Source: Galerina marginata | Lineage: Eukaryota > Basidiomycota > Agaricomycetes > Agaricales > Galerinaceae | NCBI GenBank assembly: GCA_023014335.1 | Contig: JAECYW010000016.1 | Location: forward strand, 1,054,001-1,118,000 | Direction: 5' to 3' | DNA: 64,000 nt | Part shown: positions 1 through 10,875 of the stretch, in pieces | Numbering within the stretch: the stretch's first letter is position 1 | Layout: each line of letters begins with the position of its first letter | Program-made: the position numbers and the translations under genes | Notes under the pieces: model-generated | Told to the model about the DNA's origin: nothing | The model's input: only the letters and a program-made list of their open reading frames with translations | Database searches by the model: none

Positions 1-218
1 CTCTGCATGGCGAAATCCCAGAGCTTCTCATGCTCTTGACCGAATAAGACGATGGCGCGGCAAGATTGGACATGGAAAGGTGAAGGCGCATACTTGATAG
101 CGTGGTTAACGAGCAAGACAATGCGGTCGTCCGAGATCGGAGATTCTTTCGCGAGAGAGAGAATAGATCGACGAATTTCAATGGCCTCGAGGAATGGGAC
201 TTGGTAAGCAGAAGGCAT
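1..218 (-). CDS. Frm2/Hbn1-like nitroreductase, 5' exon only (runs off the left edge)
   Basis: The first 72 codons of a nitroreductase-family protein are open on the minus strand, starting at an ATG at 218 and beginning MPSAYQVPFLEAI. The sequence is a close paralogue of the complete gene at 14408-15150, and it continues past the window edge before the first splice site of that gene. Frm2/Hbn1 proteins are small FMN-dependent oxidoreductases of the yeast fatty-acid/redox response; their true substrate is unclear. No stop or frameshift is present in the visible part, so this looks like a live second copy. Homology to the other locus also extends upstream of the ATG to about position 720, which shows a DNA segment was duplicated rather than an mRNA. 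Confidence 0.8.
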   Translation of the reverse strand, partial: MPSAYQVPFLEAIEIRRSILSLAKESPISDDRIVLLVNHAIKYAPSPFHVQSCRAIVLFGQEHEKLWDFAMQ

Positions 219-720
219 TGTTGTGGTGGCGCAAGTCGGGGTGTGGGCGAATTTTATTTGGGGGATTTGAAGACGACAAGATAGAATCGCAGTGTACATT
301 TATACTGTAACCTGGCCAGTAGATAGAGAGTGGACGCTCATCAAGCCACGCATCCTGCAGTATAATCGCTCCGCCAGTGTAATCAAGCAGCGTGAGCAGG
401 GTTCATTATCAGCACCATAGTCGAACGGTAGATCCGCACCTTGATACTCGTGAGTCGACGCCTGCCATACCGCTGAAAGGTCCTTCTTTCATCCCCGCAG
501 TCGCCTAGGGAACACGTCAAGGATAATCCGAAAGCATCAAAATGACCTTGATGAGGATCCCAGCCGTTGGCAGATGGTGCAAAGTATCTTTATCAGAGTC
601 AATGCTAGCATCATGCATCAGGTAATTTCGGATCCGTTTCAGCCGCCGCAAGAGGAGACCGAGAGTCCTACTTAAATACTATTATTTATAAGGGCCGACC
701 GTGACTCCCGAGCACAGGAT
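219..720. repeat. Upstream flank duplicated at about 15150-15770
   Basis: The sequence before the nitroreductase start can be aligned with the flank of the second copy. Shared blocks include cagtagatagagag, ggtcgacgcctgc-like and gtcgcctagggaacac-like stretches in the same order, with small indels. It is part of the same segmental duplication. No gene is evident. Confidence 0.65.
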
Positions 721-2260
721 ACCTGCAGTCGAATTCTGAGGGGTTAGGCTGCCGTCTATCGCCCAAGTAAAGGAGATACAGGCGAACGCGAGTGTCTCTG
801 ATTCTGTGATGTATTTCATTCCGAGGATGTTGTAGCAGAATCTTCTTATTTCGCTGGTGGCACGGCAAGGAGGCTTATTAATTGCGCGTGAAGCTGTCCA
901 TATCGATACGAGACTTCTGGGCACGGGAGAACAGATACGACACTCAGGGTCGGACCGAAATTGGAACGAGATTGCTCAGAAAGACCTCGATGAAGATACA
1001 TAGATTTTTGTGCCTGTTTGCTGATTGAACAAAAAGACCTAAGGATCCATGTGGAAAGAATCTGAGCCTATTACGGAGCAGCTCTAGTGATAATAGTTTC
1101 CAGCACTACTAGCATCAGGCGGAGCCTCAGAAATCCTCGAGCCAAGTATCCAAGACGGTTGAAACCATTCAAAGCCCAAAGCCCACATGCCTCGGAGATG
1201 CCGACCTTCTTTTTATGAGCGTTGATGTATAATGGCTGGTTAAATAATGGAAGCAAAGCGCGAAATTTGGCGAGATGGAACAAAAATGGAACTTGGAAAT
1301 CTGAAGAGGGACAAACCAGGACACTCGTACGTGATCACATGATCGCAGATTCGGACCTTCGTACGCGTCGTTCGATTCCTTCGTGTGATCAGCCTCGAGC
1401 CGTCGACGTTCTTCCGTCCCAGTGTCCGCATCTATACTTAACTGGATCTTGAGCTCGTCGTAGTAATCGTGGGTTACGGAGTCTCCAATAACCACCGTCC
1501 AAATGTGTATTCATTGGCACCCCCTGTGACTCTAGGAAGGCGAACGAAGTTAAGGTATCGAGAGAGTAAGGCCTCCTTACTTGTTCTTCAACAACAAGGA
1601 TTTGATTGACCTTCATACACATTCAGTTTTGGGTCACATCGTCTGATCTTAGTTCAAATGTCGATTGGACTGAAGTGGGGACTCTGGTCGAACGGGCAAC
1701 GGAAGGAATCTTTCAAACCCTCTCAAATCCACTCCTCCACAGCCATAGCCCTCAGCTGAAGAGCCAGTTACATATAACCTTTTAGCGGTAAAAAGTACTA
1801 CGACCCCGGCATACCAATCTCCAATCGATTCTTTCCCTCCCCCCCTGCCCTAGCCACACCGGTACCTCTGCCGAACCTCACTTATGTCCTTCTTCGGCGA
1901 CTGCGATGCGACGATGACATTCCGGAATTTAAAATTATAGATTCCATCATACTGGCTATCCCTGACGGTCAAAGCTGCTGTATCATGTATATCGTATAAT
2001 GTACGGTGCGTCGATATTGATTACATACGAATGTTACGGACAAGTTATGGACACAGCCTGGAAGTGGCACATAGAGTATTGAAAGGTGGATCCAAGAGAA
2101 GGCCGGACGCTCGTTTCTCTCTCAACGGGATGAATCGAAATACTCAACAGTGATTCCCCAGCTATCGGTCGGAACAACACACACATCCCGTGTCCCAACA
2201 AACTCGTCTTCACACTCAGCCATACTACGGAGCCCTGCGTAAGCAATTCCAGGATTAGAA
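721..2260. other. Gene-free stretch, nothing recognised
   Basis: Only short overlapping frames on both strands; no domain, splice-consistent exon chain or RNA gene was recognised. Confidence 0.5.
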
Positions 2261-2266
2261 TCCGCT

Positions 2267-3069
2267 GTGTGTGACTCTATTCCCCCCTTTCCCGAACGCC
2301 ACTGCGTGCGATGCCATACTCAAGTAAGTCCTCTCCCCGTTGATTTATTTCGGAACAGCTGGCCTCTTCCACAGGAGTCCCATCCACTAAATGAACCTCG
2401 GTCTTGGGAAGATATCCACCGTCGAGCACGTGCAATGCTGATCTGTTGTGAATCGAATGCTAGGAATAATCAGCAGTTTGTCAGTCCCCCATCCCGAGGG
2501 TTCGGCTTGTGTTGTCTCGGACAGCTATTCCTGCCAGACCCTCGCCGCCGAAACCTCCCACCAGCGAGAGCGCCTACAATTTCTCTGATTACCAAGTTCG
2601 CTTTCGATTCCACCCAAGCCGACTCCTCTTTTGGAGTTAGTATCAGCGATGTGACTTCGCAAGGCTTTCCGCCTGGTTCCGACGATAGTCCTGGTGTACC
2701 GCAGAATTTCAAGTTGAACGCCTTCGACTTAGTAACCTTGCGCAAATGTCTGAAGTCTTGTGACATACGGAAACCTAGTAAGTCGTGTGGAGTGCTGGCG
2801 CACAACCCATTGACCTCGTTATGTTTCCTATACTTCAATTGGGCGGCACAGAGGAGCAATTGGGAAGTTCTAGCCGCCGTTTCAGTACTAGAGAATTCTA
2901 ATTGGTTAAAATGCCCTCCCACTCGCGCTAAGTGCACAAATGCATAAGTGCTCTGCATTCGTTGACTTTGTTTTAATGGAGTTATTACGAAGTTGGCGCT
3001 GATCGATGCAACTCCACCTAAGTGTTTCGACTTGTAGGACGGCCGACAAGCAAGGCGTGGATTCCCCAT
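2267..3069. other. Two overlapping long open frames on opposite strands, function unknown
   Basis: A 226-codon frame on the plus strand (2267-2947) and a 199-codon frame on the minus strand (2470-3069) overlap. Neither matches a family I know, and their starts may not be ATG. At most one is likely to be a coding exon or the relic of one. The stretch lies just upstream of the first small secreted protein gene. Confidence 0.25.
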
Positions 3070-3144
3070 TCACTATTAACCCCAAGACTGAAGACTTCTG
3101 CCGACCTTGAGCTCTCCGAAATACAGCTTTTAGCACTTAGTATT

Positions 3145-3175
3145 GACCCGTTTCCGGCGGCTATTGTTTCCTCCG
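3145..3175 (+). promoter_or_regulatory. Upstream block shared by three small secreted protein genes (copy 1)
   Basis: A block around gacccgtttccggcggctat lies about 210 nt before the start of the gene at 3359. Recognisable copies lie at about 4456 and 7569, upstream of the genes at 4767 and 7836. It may be a shared regulatory element or simply a remnant of the tandem duplication. Confidence 0.4.
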
Positions 3176-3294
3176 ACCGATTTATGCATTTCTTGTCGGA
3201 AGTGGGGCGGTATGTGTTCGTCGTAATGATCGGTTGAACACGCTTTATGACACGCATCTACACTCTCAGGGGTATTCATAGCTCACTGACAAAC

Positions 3295-3300
3295 TATAAA
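3295..3300 (+). promoter_or_regulatory. TATA box of small secreted protein gene 1
   Basis: tataaa about 60 nt before the ATG at 3359, a spacing also seen in the paralogues. Confidence 0.55.
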
Positions 3301-3358
3301 GCTGAAAACGAGGACGAGGAGCATCTCACCGAAAAGCGTTTATTACAATCAACTTACA

Positions 3359-3814
3359 ATGAAGTTCTCCGCGGTTTCTCTTTCCTTTGCCCTCGCATTC
3401 CTCTCCCATGTGCATGCTACACCTGCACCGCAAGGATCACTCCCAAATTTCATATGTATGTATGCCTTCAACATCCATATCAATGCCTCTAGCTAATCTT
3501 TCAAAAATATAGGCGCCGGGCCTGAAGTGAGTATGCGACGGCAACATAACCTCCATGACTTCCCTGAGCGCTGACGTCCGTCTCCGCATATGCAGAATAT
3601 AAAATGTGAGCAAACCCTTTTCCCAGCTCAAATGACTGGCGTATTCACAGCCTCGTTCTGTAGGCCCTCTCGCATATCACTGCTGCTTGAGCCCAATTAA
3701 TGATCTGACCACTGGAACGTAAGTCTGAATTATTTTTGTTTTGCTACATTTGATTAGAACATCATGATATCAAGGTGTGTGTTGGGAAAACAAGCCTGCC
3801 CTCACCTAGAGTAA
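3359..3814 (+). CDS. Small secreted six-cysteine (knottin-like) protein 1
   Basis: Five exons (3359-3455, 3513-3526, 3596-3605, 3664-3718, about 3775-3814) give a 71-residue protein. Residues 1-20 are a signal peptide (MKFSAVSLSFALAFLSHVHA), followed by TPAPQ, a usual start for mature fungal secreted proteins. The mature part has six cysteines spaced C-x7-C-x5-CC-x11-C-x6-C, the arrangement of inhibitor-cystine-knot peptides. Exons 2 and 3 are only 14 and 10 nt, and phase-1 introns split the codons of cysteines 1 and 2. It is the first of five paralogues here. The function is unknown; an extracellular effector, inhibitor or antimicrobial role is conceivable but not shown. This copy has Leu-Ala in the loop before CC where copies 2, 4 and 5 have Thr/Pro-Gly (copy 3 has Val-Gly). 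Confidence 0.75.
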
Positions 3815-4455
3815 AGAAATACCAGCACCACTTCACCGTCTACAAAGAGCTTAACACTTTACTGCCACGGATATGAAGTAATTACATAGTAGGAAAGGGA
3901 GTGAATTTGAATGTATTCATGTCCATCCAAGCAGCGAGATCTTGACGAGAGGAATTAACTGAGTCACGAAGAATTATCAGTGTTTTTGTTGACAGAAAGT
4001 GAGGCTACCTCGGCAATCGGTTCGAACAACACAAGCCTCAGCTGCGCCTCATTTTTAAAAATTTAATTTACACCCTCGGCTATACGTTACGTCCCGCACT
4101 CTTGTACCCACTCCGGCGCAAGCAAACACTGCTTATAACTAGTCCTCCCCAGAACAGCTACCTATCAAGTGAGTCCTCTTCTCTTCTGACTGTTCTATTC
4201 AGACCCAGTTTACCCCTTCGAGTCACCCAACCTACCAACTAACCTCCGGCTTCATTGCCCTATGATTACTGTCAAAAAACACGGAGCTGCTGGGTTTACG
4301 CAGTCTGATTAGTTCAAACGGACTGATGCATTTACCATGCAGTCTTTAGTTCGTAATTTTTGTCTACAAATAAAGTGCGCTTCCCCATTCAACGCTGTCC
4401 CTGGAATTAAGATTTCTGTCAGTTCGACTTTCTTGAGTTACAGCTATAAATGTTC
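3815..4455. other. Intergenic, nothing recognised
   Basis: No supported gene between the first and second small secreted protein genes. Confidence 0.5.
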
Positions 4456-4486
4456 GGACCGTTTCCAGCGGTTATTATTTCTTTAC
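4456..4486 (+). promoter_or_regulatory. Shared upstream block (copy 2)
   Basis: gaccgtttccagcggttatt matches the blocks at about 3145 and 7569; it lies about 310 nt before the ATG at 4767. Confidence 0.4.
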
Positions 4487-4658
4487 CTCATTTCTCGGAG
4501 GCTTTCTCCATTTTTTTGCCTGTCCGATGAGTCGGTAGGTTTAGCCATCGTAACGGCGAGTTAAAAACCCTCCATGATATACATCTACACCTCCCAGGCT
4601 CCCAGCAGAGATAGGGAGGAAGAGTTGAAGCAAAGGTCAAATGTCAGTCAGGGCTAAT

Positions 4659-4664
4659 TATAAA
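4659..4664 (+). promoter_or_regulatory. TATA-like box of small secreted protein gene 2
   Basis: tataaa about 100 nt before the ATG at 4767. Confidence 0.4.
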
Positions 4665-4766
4665 CCAAGGAGCGATTTAAAAACCTGGGTCTGACGGGGA
4701 AGTATCGACTCAACTAAGTCCTCTGCATCTATAGGAGAATCCCCTTTGTTATATTTAAACTCTGCA

Positions 4767-5204
4767 ATGAAATTCTCTGCAATTTCTCTGACGATTTCTC
4801 TTGCGCTCTTCTCACATGTCCATGCAACGCCGACACCACAGGAATCCCTCCCAGATTTTATATGTACGTATTTGAACCTTGCACTAATATCCTGGCTCAT
4901 TCCCCTAATAAAATATAGGCGGCGGAATGAATGTGAGTGTACGGCAAGAGCTTCAATGAGTTCCCTGAGCTCAAACATCATACTCACACATGCAGAATCT
5001 AAAATGTGAGCAAATTCTTCCTCTGTCAGAATGAATCATGACGCGCCTCTGTAGGTCCTACCGGATATCGCTGCTGCTTAGGCCCTCTTACTGAGGACGA
5101 CCGCACTGGAATGTGAGTTTTAGAATATTCTATTTTTCCATTCTGACTGAAACGTAACACCAAGTTGTGTCCTTCCACATGTCGCCTGCCCTCTGGTAGA
5201 CTGA
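4767..5204 (+). CDS. Small secreted six-cysteine (knottin-like) protein 2
   Basis: Five exons with the same layout as the gene at 3359 (micro-exons of 14 and 10 nt) give a 72-residue protein. The signal peptide is MKFSAISLTISLALFSHVHA followed by TPTPQ. The six cysteines are spaced C-x7-C-x5-CC-x12-C-x6-C, with PTGYRCCLGP around the central pair. It is the nearest relative of copy 1, and the pair probably arose by a recent tandem duplication that included their upstream sequence. All splice sites are GT-AG and the frame closes on TGA at 5204, so the gene looks functional. Biochemical function unknown. Confidence 0.76.
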
Positions 5205-5677
5205 GGGGACGTCACTGAGGCCAGTACGATATTACTGTATGCAAACTGGGACACTCGGAGCTTTACTATTGGAGCTATAGTCTATAAAGAATGGGTTGTA
5301 AATTGTGTATATTTGCGAAAGATGTCGAAAGACATGAATAAAAAGTGTGAAAGCATCACGGAAGTCCAAATTTTAATCTTATCTAATCTACTTGACTTAC
5401 ATAATTTGGGGAGATGGTACGGCGCGGTCGCCGACGCACACCTCAAGCCCTGCTCATTCTTGACTCATTCTCGTCCGAGTCTGTCCGACTTGCAATGGAC
5501 GATTACCATAATTCAGGACACCCACATCTCTCTCCGTTTGCCAATCCGAATTGTTACAACTCATCTCCAGGGGAAACGACAGCTGTAGATGCTAAATGCA
5601 CGATATAATTTAAATCGATCGTCCTTTCCGATTCCCATCACAGGGACTCTGGTCTTCAAAGATCGCAGGTTCAAGGT
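5205..5677. other. Intergenic, nothing recognised
   Basis: Two short overlapping plus-strand frames lie here, but no conserved protein was recognised. Confidence 0.5.
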
Positions 5678-5685
5678 TATAAATA
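5678..5685 (+). promoter_or_regulatory. TATA box of small secreted protein gene 3
   Basis: tataaata about 85-90 nt before the ATG at 5768. Confidence 0.5.
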
Positions 5686-5767
5686 CAGGTAAACGACTCT
5701 GTGTCTCTATCAGGGTAACCTACATATCTGAATACTCAACTCCCAGCCTCTCAAGCCCACATTATCA

Positions 5768-6209
5768 ATGAAGTTCTCCGTGACCTCGTTCACCATCGCT
5801 TTTGCGTTCTTCGCGCAAACTTTGGCAACTCCGTCTCCTCAAGTTTCGAGTATTGTCATCCACTGTACGTCCCTCTTGCCAGCTTCATCTGACGGGTAAC
5901 TTATGCCAGTGACGTACTGTAGGTGATACTCCTTTGGTATGTTGCTATCGAAATTTCGGATGCAACTGAGATTCACACATAGACTCCCCACATTTCCCGT
6001 TAGCATCCTAAATGTAAGGAGTGCACTTTCCATTCACGAATCTAAACACAATAGTCTGACTATTTGCTATAGGCCCAGTCGGATTTCAGTGCTGTGGCCC
6101 AATCTCTGCAACGACTGGTGGAACGTGAGTTTTCCTTTCATCACGAAAGCGGGACTCGAGCTAACAGTGTTCAAGATGCCACCCCGTTGGTGGACCCTGT
6201 GCTCGCTAA
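5768..6209 (+). CDS. Small secreted six-cysteine (knottin-like) protein 3
   Basis: Five exons, again with 14- and 10-nt micro-exons, encode 68 residues. The signal peptide is MKFSVTSFTIAFAFFAQTLA followed by TPSPQ. Cysteine spacing is C-x7-C-x5-CC-x10-C-x6-C, with PVGFQCCGP at the centre. It shares the short C-C5 loop and the CCGP motif with copy 5 (13747), so copies 3 and 5 form one subgroup and copies 1, 2 and 4 another. The stop is TAA at 6209. No protein partner or activity can be inferred from sequence. Confidence 0.74.
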
Positions 6210-7568
6210 GACAAGACTACTCAAGTTATAGTTAGACTACTCTGGAGGGAGTGACCTGTTCTCTAAGAACTCTGTCGATGTGTCATAATTTCATTTTTTT
6301 GCGCTTCCCTCATTGTACTTCCCTTTCCCAGTTCTCCAATGCGACTAAGATCTCCAACTTCCAAGTCGGATCCTCTTCTGTAACCCTTTGGGCGGCGTTG
6401 GCGAGGCTCAAGGGAATTATATTAAAAATCCCGCTTGATTTAGGGGTTTAGTTCTAGACACGGATAAACGCTCTCCAACCCCATTTTCAAGAGAGCAGGA
6501 GCTGGACGCCTTTCAATCATCCCCTCCCCTGTCAACTTGAATCACAACGATGCGGTAACATAACCTTCTACCACTCACTCGTGATACCAAATAGCCACAC
6601 CCTTCTCCGTTCTTAACTTTCAAGTCAATCCCGCTGCCCTGCATTGGAGTCTTTGGAGAAGTCATTTGGATGTTCGGCATTCGGGTTTGAAAGGCATGTC
6701 ATTCATCCAACGTTTACGTTGACAACGAGTATGGATAGACCGGCGATACTTGTTAGAAAATTTGGCAAGCACTGGGTCCCATCGCTTCCTCCCACAGTTC
6801 CAAAAACGAGAAACTTGAGCCATCTTCACAAGAGCTCTTTGCAGCCGACTCGGACTTCGGATTTGTCTGGCTCATTGAAAACACCTGACTCTGAGGCGGG
6901 TACACTTGAACCTAAAAATGAACATCAACCTCTACAAACCGGCTCCAGCCATGCTAACCGCTCCTAACAGACACCAATACGTACTATTTATTAAGCATGT
7001 ATCTCGCGATATCGGGGGCCAACTGTCACTTATAAATTCTTCACAACCCAATGCATATGCTTATATTGAGCTTTACATATCATTCCACCGCACGTTGTGC
7101 TGAAAATTCTGTAGGCCGGACAAATATCTAAGCAGTCAAACATTTTTTTGCAAAGTTGGTCAAGATTCTTTGATGCTAGGACTTAAGGGTATTCGGCAGC
7201 CTGAAGCAGTGCCAATACTCTCGTGTTTAATATATGAATTTCTTCCCCTTTCCAGCGTAATTAACTATCCTGAAGACAAAATTAGCAGAGCGCTGATCCG
7301 AAAATGTGGAAGCCCGACACTGATCGCAAACGCCTATTCCCCGTGTCCGACTACCGTCAACGCCCAATGTTTCCCCTCATGACAAGCTTTCGTGAGTATT
7401 TACGGTTTAAAGTCGCTGTCAGTCGAGTTACCCCCATAGAAATTCACGTCCCTTAGCTGGAGCTCTTGGGGTTAATAGGTATTGAATTTAAGTTATTGTC
7501 TTCGCATTTTCTGCTCAATTCCGACGTAACTTTTCTACGAGTTTATTAATAGATGGGTCATTTATAGT
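6210..7568. other. Gene-free stretch inside the small-protein cluster
   Basis: About 1.4 kb without a supported gene. Short frames (for example 6644-6967 and 7170-7382) have no recognised domains and no sixth copy of the cysteine motif. Confidence 0.45.
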
Positions 7569-7600
7569 CGACCCGTTTTGAGCGGCTATTGTTTCTTACC
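7569..7600 (+). promoter_or_regulatory. Shared upstream block (copy 3)
   Basis: gacccgttttgagcggctat followed by tgtttct matches the block at 3145; it lies about 265 nt before the ATG at 7836. Confidence 0.4.
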
Positions 7601-7765
7601 CTTAATTTTTCCATTTCTTGATGGACCTGTCTTGAAAATGGGCGCGTATCTACTGTAGTGCTCACTTTGACAACGCAGCACTGGACATCTAGGTCTATGC
7701 ACGGTCTGGAGAAAGGGGTTAACATACATTATTGTAGGATGCTATTTATAGATTGAGGACAACAC

Positions 7766-7772
7766 TATAAAA
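7766..7772 (+). promoter_or_regulatory. TATA box of small secreted protein gene 4
   Basis: tataaaa 70 nt before the ATG at 7836. Confidence 0.55.
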
Positions 7773-7835
7773 TGACCAGTGTGCCAGGAAAGCGGGTTCA
7801 ACTCGTCTGGTTTCATCTCAGAGCGTTGATACATC

Positions 7836-8297
7836 ATGAAAATTTCGGCATTACCTCTCACTTTTTTCTTGGCAGTCTTCTCGCACGTCCTTGCAAGTCC
7901 CACCCCTCAGGGTGGAACTCAGAATTTAATCTGTGCGTTGTTTCATCCCTCTGCGTGATATGACACTTACCTTGAACTACACAGGCGGAGGCCCTGATGT
8001 GTGTATAAACTACAATTGATACTGCCTGCAAGTATACTGACCCCATGACGCGCCGCACGCTAATTCGTGTCTAGAAATTAACATGTAAGCGATTCGGAAT
8101 TGACTTTTATTCAATAACAGGCGTACGAATATCCCTTCTGTAGGCCCTCCTGGATATAGGTGCTGCATAGGTCCTCTCAGCCCCACTGTAGAAAGGACTG
8201 GAGGGTAGGCTCGCATTTTACACTATTTTCAAAACATAATTTAAATGATTTACTCTTCAGCTGTCAACTCGGACTCCGGGGTGTCTGCCCACTTTAG
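7836..8297 (+). CDS. Small secreted six-cysteine (knottin-like) protein 4
   Basis: Five exons with the family layout (micro-exons of 14 and 10 nt) encode 72 residues. The signal peptide is MKISALPLTFFLAVFSHVLA followed by SPTPQ. Cysteines are spaced C-x7-C-x5-CC-x13-C-x7-C with PPGYRCCIGP in the middle. The third intron ends ttctgtag, as in copies 1 and 2. The stop is TAG at 8297. The decayed anoctamin copy begins about 420 nt downstream. Confidence 0.75.
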
Positions 8298-8721
8298 CGT
8301 CAACCTATAACTTTAGGCTAAGGCCATAGAACTTACATACATTCCCTATTCGTAAAAGTGGCCACTGGCAGAGCATAGGGCTTCAAGATTCTGAACAACT
8401 GACAGAAGTAGATGCCTCTCGAAAAGTGATAAAGCAATTCAATTTACCACTGTTGAGTATTGGTTGAGTCGAAGCACCTTCCCCCAAGAAAATTCTCCTT
8501 TTGTGCCACCAAGTGATTGGCTGAAATCCGAATAGTCTCGTACCAAGCTGGTCCTCTCAGGTTGTGAGAGGGGATTTGATCGAGCCAGGAAAGCACTTGC
8601 CAGTCGGCCGATTCCCCAAAAATAGACCGAGACATAATAGCAACAAATAAAGCTACCATGCGCGTCAAGCTGGTTTTTGAACTTAAACCACCATCATCGA
8701 CGATTTCAGAGTAACTTCCTC
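8298..8721. other. Intergenic, nothing recognised
   Basis: No supported gene; a 74-codon minus frame here has no recognised features. Confidence 0.5.
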
Positions 8722-10540
8722 CCGACGTCGGCCTAACAGTTGCATTTATGGCAACGAAACCATCCTCGTTGTCGGGGCATCAAACACGAGAAGATTCAAG
8801 ACTGGCCAAGTACCGTACAAAAGAGTCAAGTCTGATTGAGAGGCTGACATATGCAGGCTTGAAAGCCGTAGTGAGGCGAGGGGAATCTCTGGGACATACG
8901 TTGGTCTTTTACGTGTTCATCGAACGAGTGGAGGAGCCGGTGAAACCTGAGGCCTGAACGGTGAGTGACAGCCTTGTTATGGTCTTTCAAAGGTGTTCAT
9001 ACATTCATTTTAGTCACTGACATCTTATCTGGCTTGCTTGTAAGCCCTGCTACTGGGGCATTACCATTTCTGCCTGCAGACCGCTTTTGTTTGGTTCATT
9101 CGTACATCCCATCCACCAGTGGATGGGGGCTCAGGATTTCTTGTGATTTCTCAGAATGAGACCTCGTGGACGCTGTTTTCTCTTAACACGGTCGCGAAAT
9201 TCAACGAAACGTGGATCAGGGTGTGGAATTAACAAAAATTGTGTCTGGTCAGCTCGGGTACATCCAAGACCAATCCAGTCATTCTCTGGCGTTCTACTTT
9301 GCTTTCCTGGCGTCATACAGTACACAAAGGTTTTGGTGATTCCCGCTGGTTTCAGCTGAGTTGGCACTTCCTGTTATCTTCTTACGCCGCTGGCTATTTT
9401 TTTTTGCTGTCTTTGATCTATGTGTCTGTGGAATGGTGGCGGGTCCATGAACGCACCCTTCACTGCTTCTAGCACTGCTCGAAACTGTTACTGAAGGAGA
9501 GGGACGCGACGAAACGATTCCTTTGAGCTTATTATGAGCAGCGGCTTCCCCCTTCCACCTTCCCCGACACAAGACGGCAGCCCAACCGACAAAGTTACAT
9601 TGACAGTCTGATTCGTCACCGCGTATGAGAACATCTGTCCCTTAAGAGTCAGCCGTCTAGGGTCCAGCTTTGTCCCTACGTTGCTCGGACTCGCGTTTGA
9701 GATCAAGCCATGCGAAGTCGACGCGGGTGCACCACTCAACAAATCAACGACAATTGTCGAGTCCTTTCCGACCGTCGCCGTCGTGACCGATAGGTCCTGT
9801 GGTTGACAATTTGGCCCTTGGCTAGAGGTGAGTTTGCGTCCTTTCACTTCTCTTCATTCAGTTCGGCACATTCTCACAATTCGTTCATTAACGATTTACT
9901 TCAACTGCGTGATGACGCGTTCAAGATGACAATACATAACCCGTCGGCCTCTCTTCGCGGACGGACGCCATCGGACCATGGCTCGAAGCACTCTCGTTCC
10001 TCACCTGGCTCGGCGTGATGATCAATTCCGCCTTGGTGTATCTGTTTTTGTCCCTGTTACTTACAGGGTCTGTTTCATCGTCAGCTTTCAACGCTACAGA
10101 AAGCAACATATCACCAATGGTCAAGGAAACCGCGACCGCTGTTGGAGGCCATTTCGTTTCCGCTGCCGGTGGCCTCTCATCATCCATGCTCGTTTCTTCC
10201 CATTATCTACTCCGGCACTCGCAGCGACGACGGGGCTCCTCCTTAAAGCTATCTTTGTCGCGCTCATAGCATCGCACCGGTTTCTTCTTCTGCGGAGGCT
10301 GATCCGACATACCGTTGAACGGCTATTCTGGCGAGGATGCGGGGAGGCGGAAGAGAGGGAGAGAGAGGACAGGGAGGTCAAGATGCCGGTCTTGAAGGCC
10401 GGCTGCGTGAGAGACGCTATGCTCGTTGGCGAGGTGAAGGTTGAGCGGGAGGGTGGACGATGTGTATCGTGAAGTGGGACAGGGCAGCACTGGGCAGAGG
10501 AAGACAGGATGTGATTCCGCGACCACAAGGAGAAGTTGGT
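8722..10540 (+). pseudogene. Decayed anoctamin/TMEM16 gene with an internal inversion
   Basis: Stretches of this segment match the intact anoctamin gene at 16378-19004 in order on the plus strand. They are the N-terminal HQTRED and LTYAGLKAV region (about 8750-8950), a part matching DILSGL/PADR (9020-9155), VEWWRVHER (about 9430), and then IWPLA through NSALVYLF to the acidic tail (9797-10540). Stops and frameshifts separate the pieces. The part from about 9467 to 9795 matches the same gene (GKDSTIVVD, TNQ, AAHNK) on the opposite strand, so the middle was inverted. Several membrane-spanning parts next to it are missing. It cannot encode a working channel or scramblase. Confidence 0.85.
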
Positions 10541-10875
10541 TAATTTTTTTTTCGTATCTTACTTTCGTTATTCACTTTGCTTTGCTTTGCAGCTGGCCTT
10601 TTCAAATTACGAATTTTCCAACGAAAGCTAGAAATCTCGGATGAGATGCGCAAGGTCACCCATGCTAAGACTTACAACCACGTCATCACAACCGATACAG
10701 ATGAAATCCTATGATGCTCTTGTGCTTCCCTTTAACTTTCATGCCCCTTTCAATTCATGACATTCATCTATCAGCAAATATTGCGCTGGGATCTGGTCTA
10801 AATACAAAGTTGTAATCTATCAGGGCACCCGATTCAGCAAAATCAAGTCCAAATTGTCAAACACCCATCTACCGT
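10541..10875. other. Intergenic, 3' flank of acyltransferase
   Basis: Nothing recognised; probably the 3' UTR region of the minus-strand gene that ends at 10876. Confidence 0.4.

Noticed and set aside
5660..5690. Possible tRNA B-box (ggttcaagg)
   Set aside because: No matching A box or cloverleaf around it; it lies in the promoter of a small-protein gene next to its TATA box.
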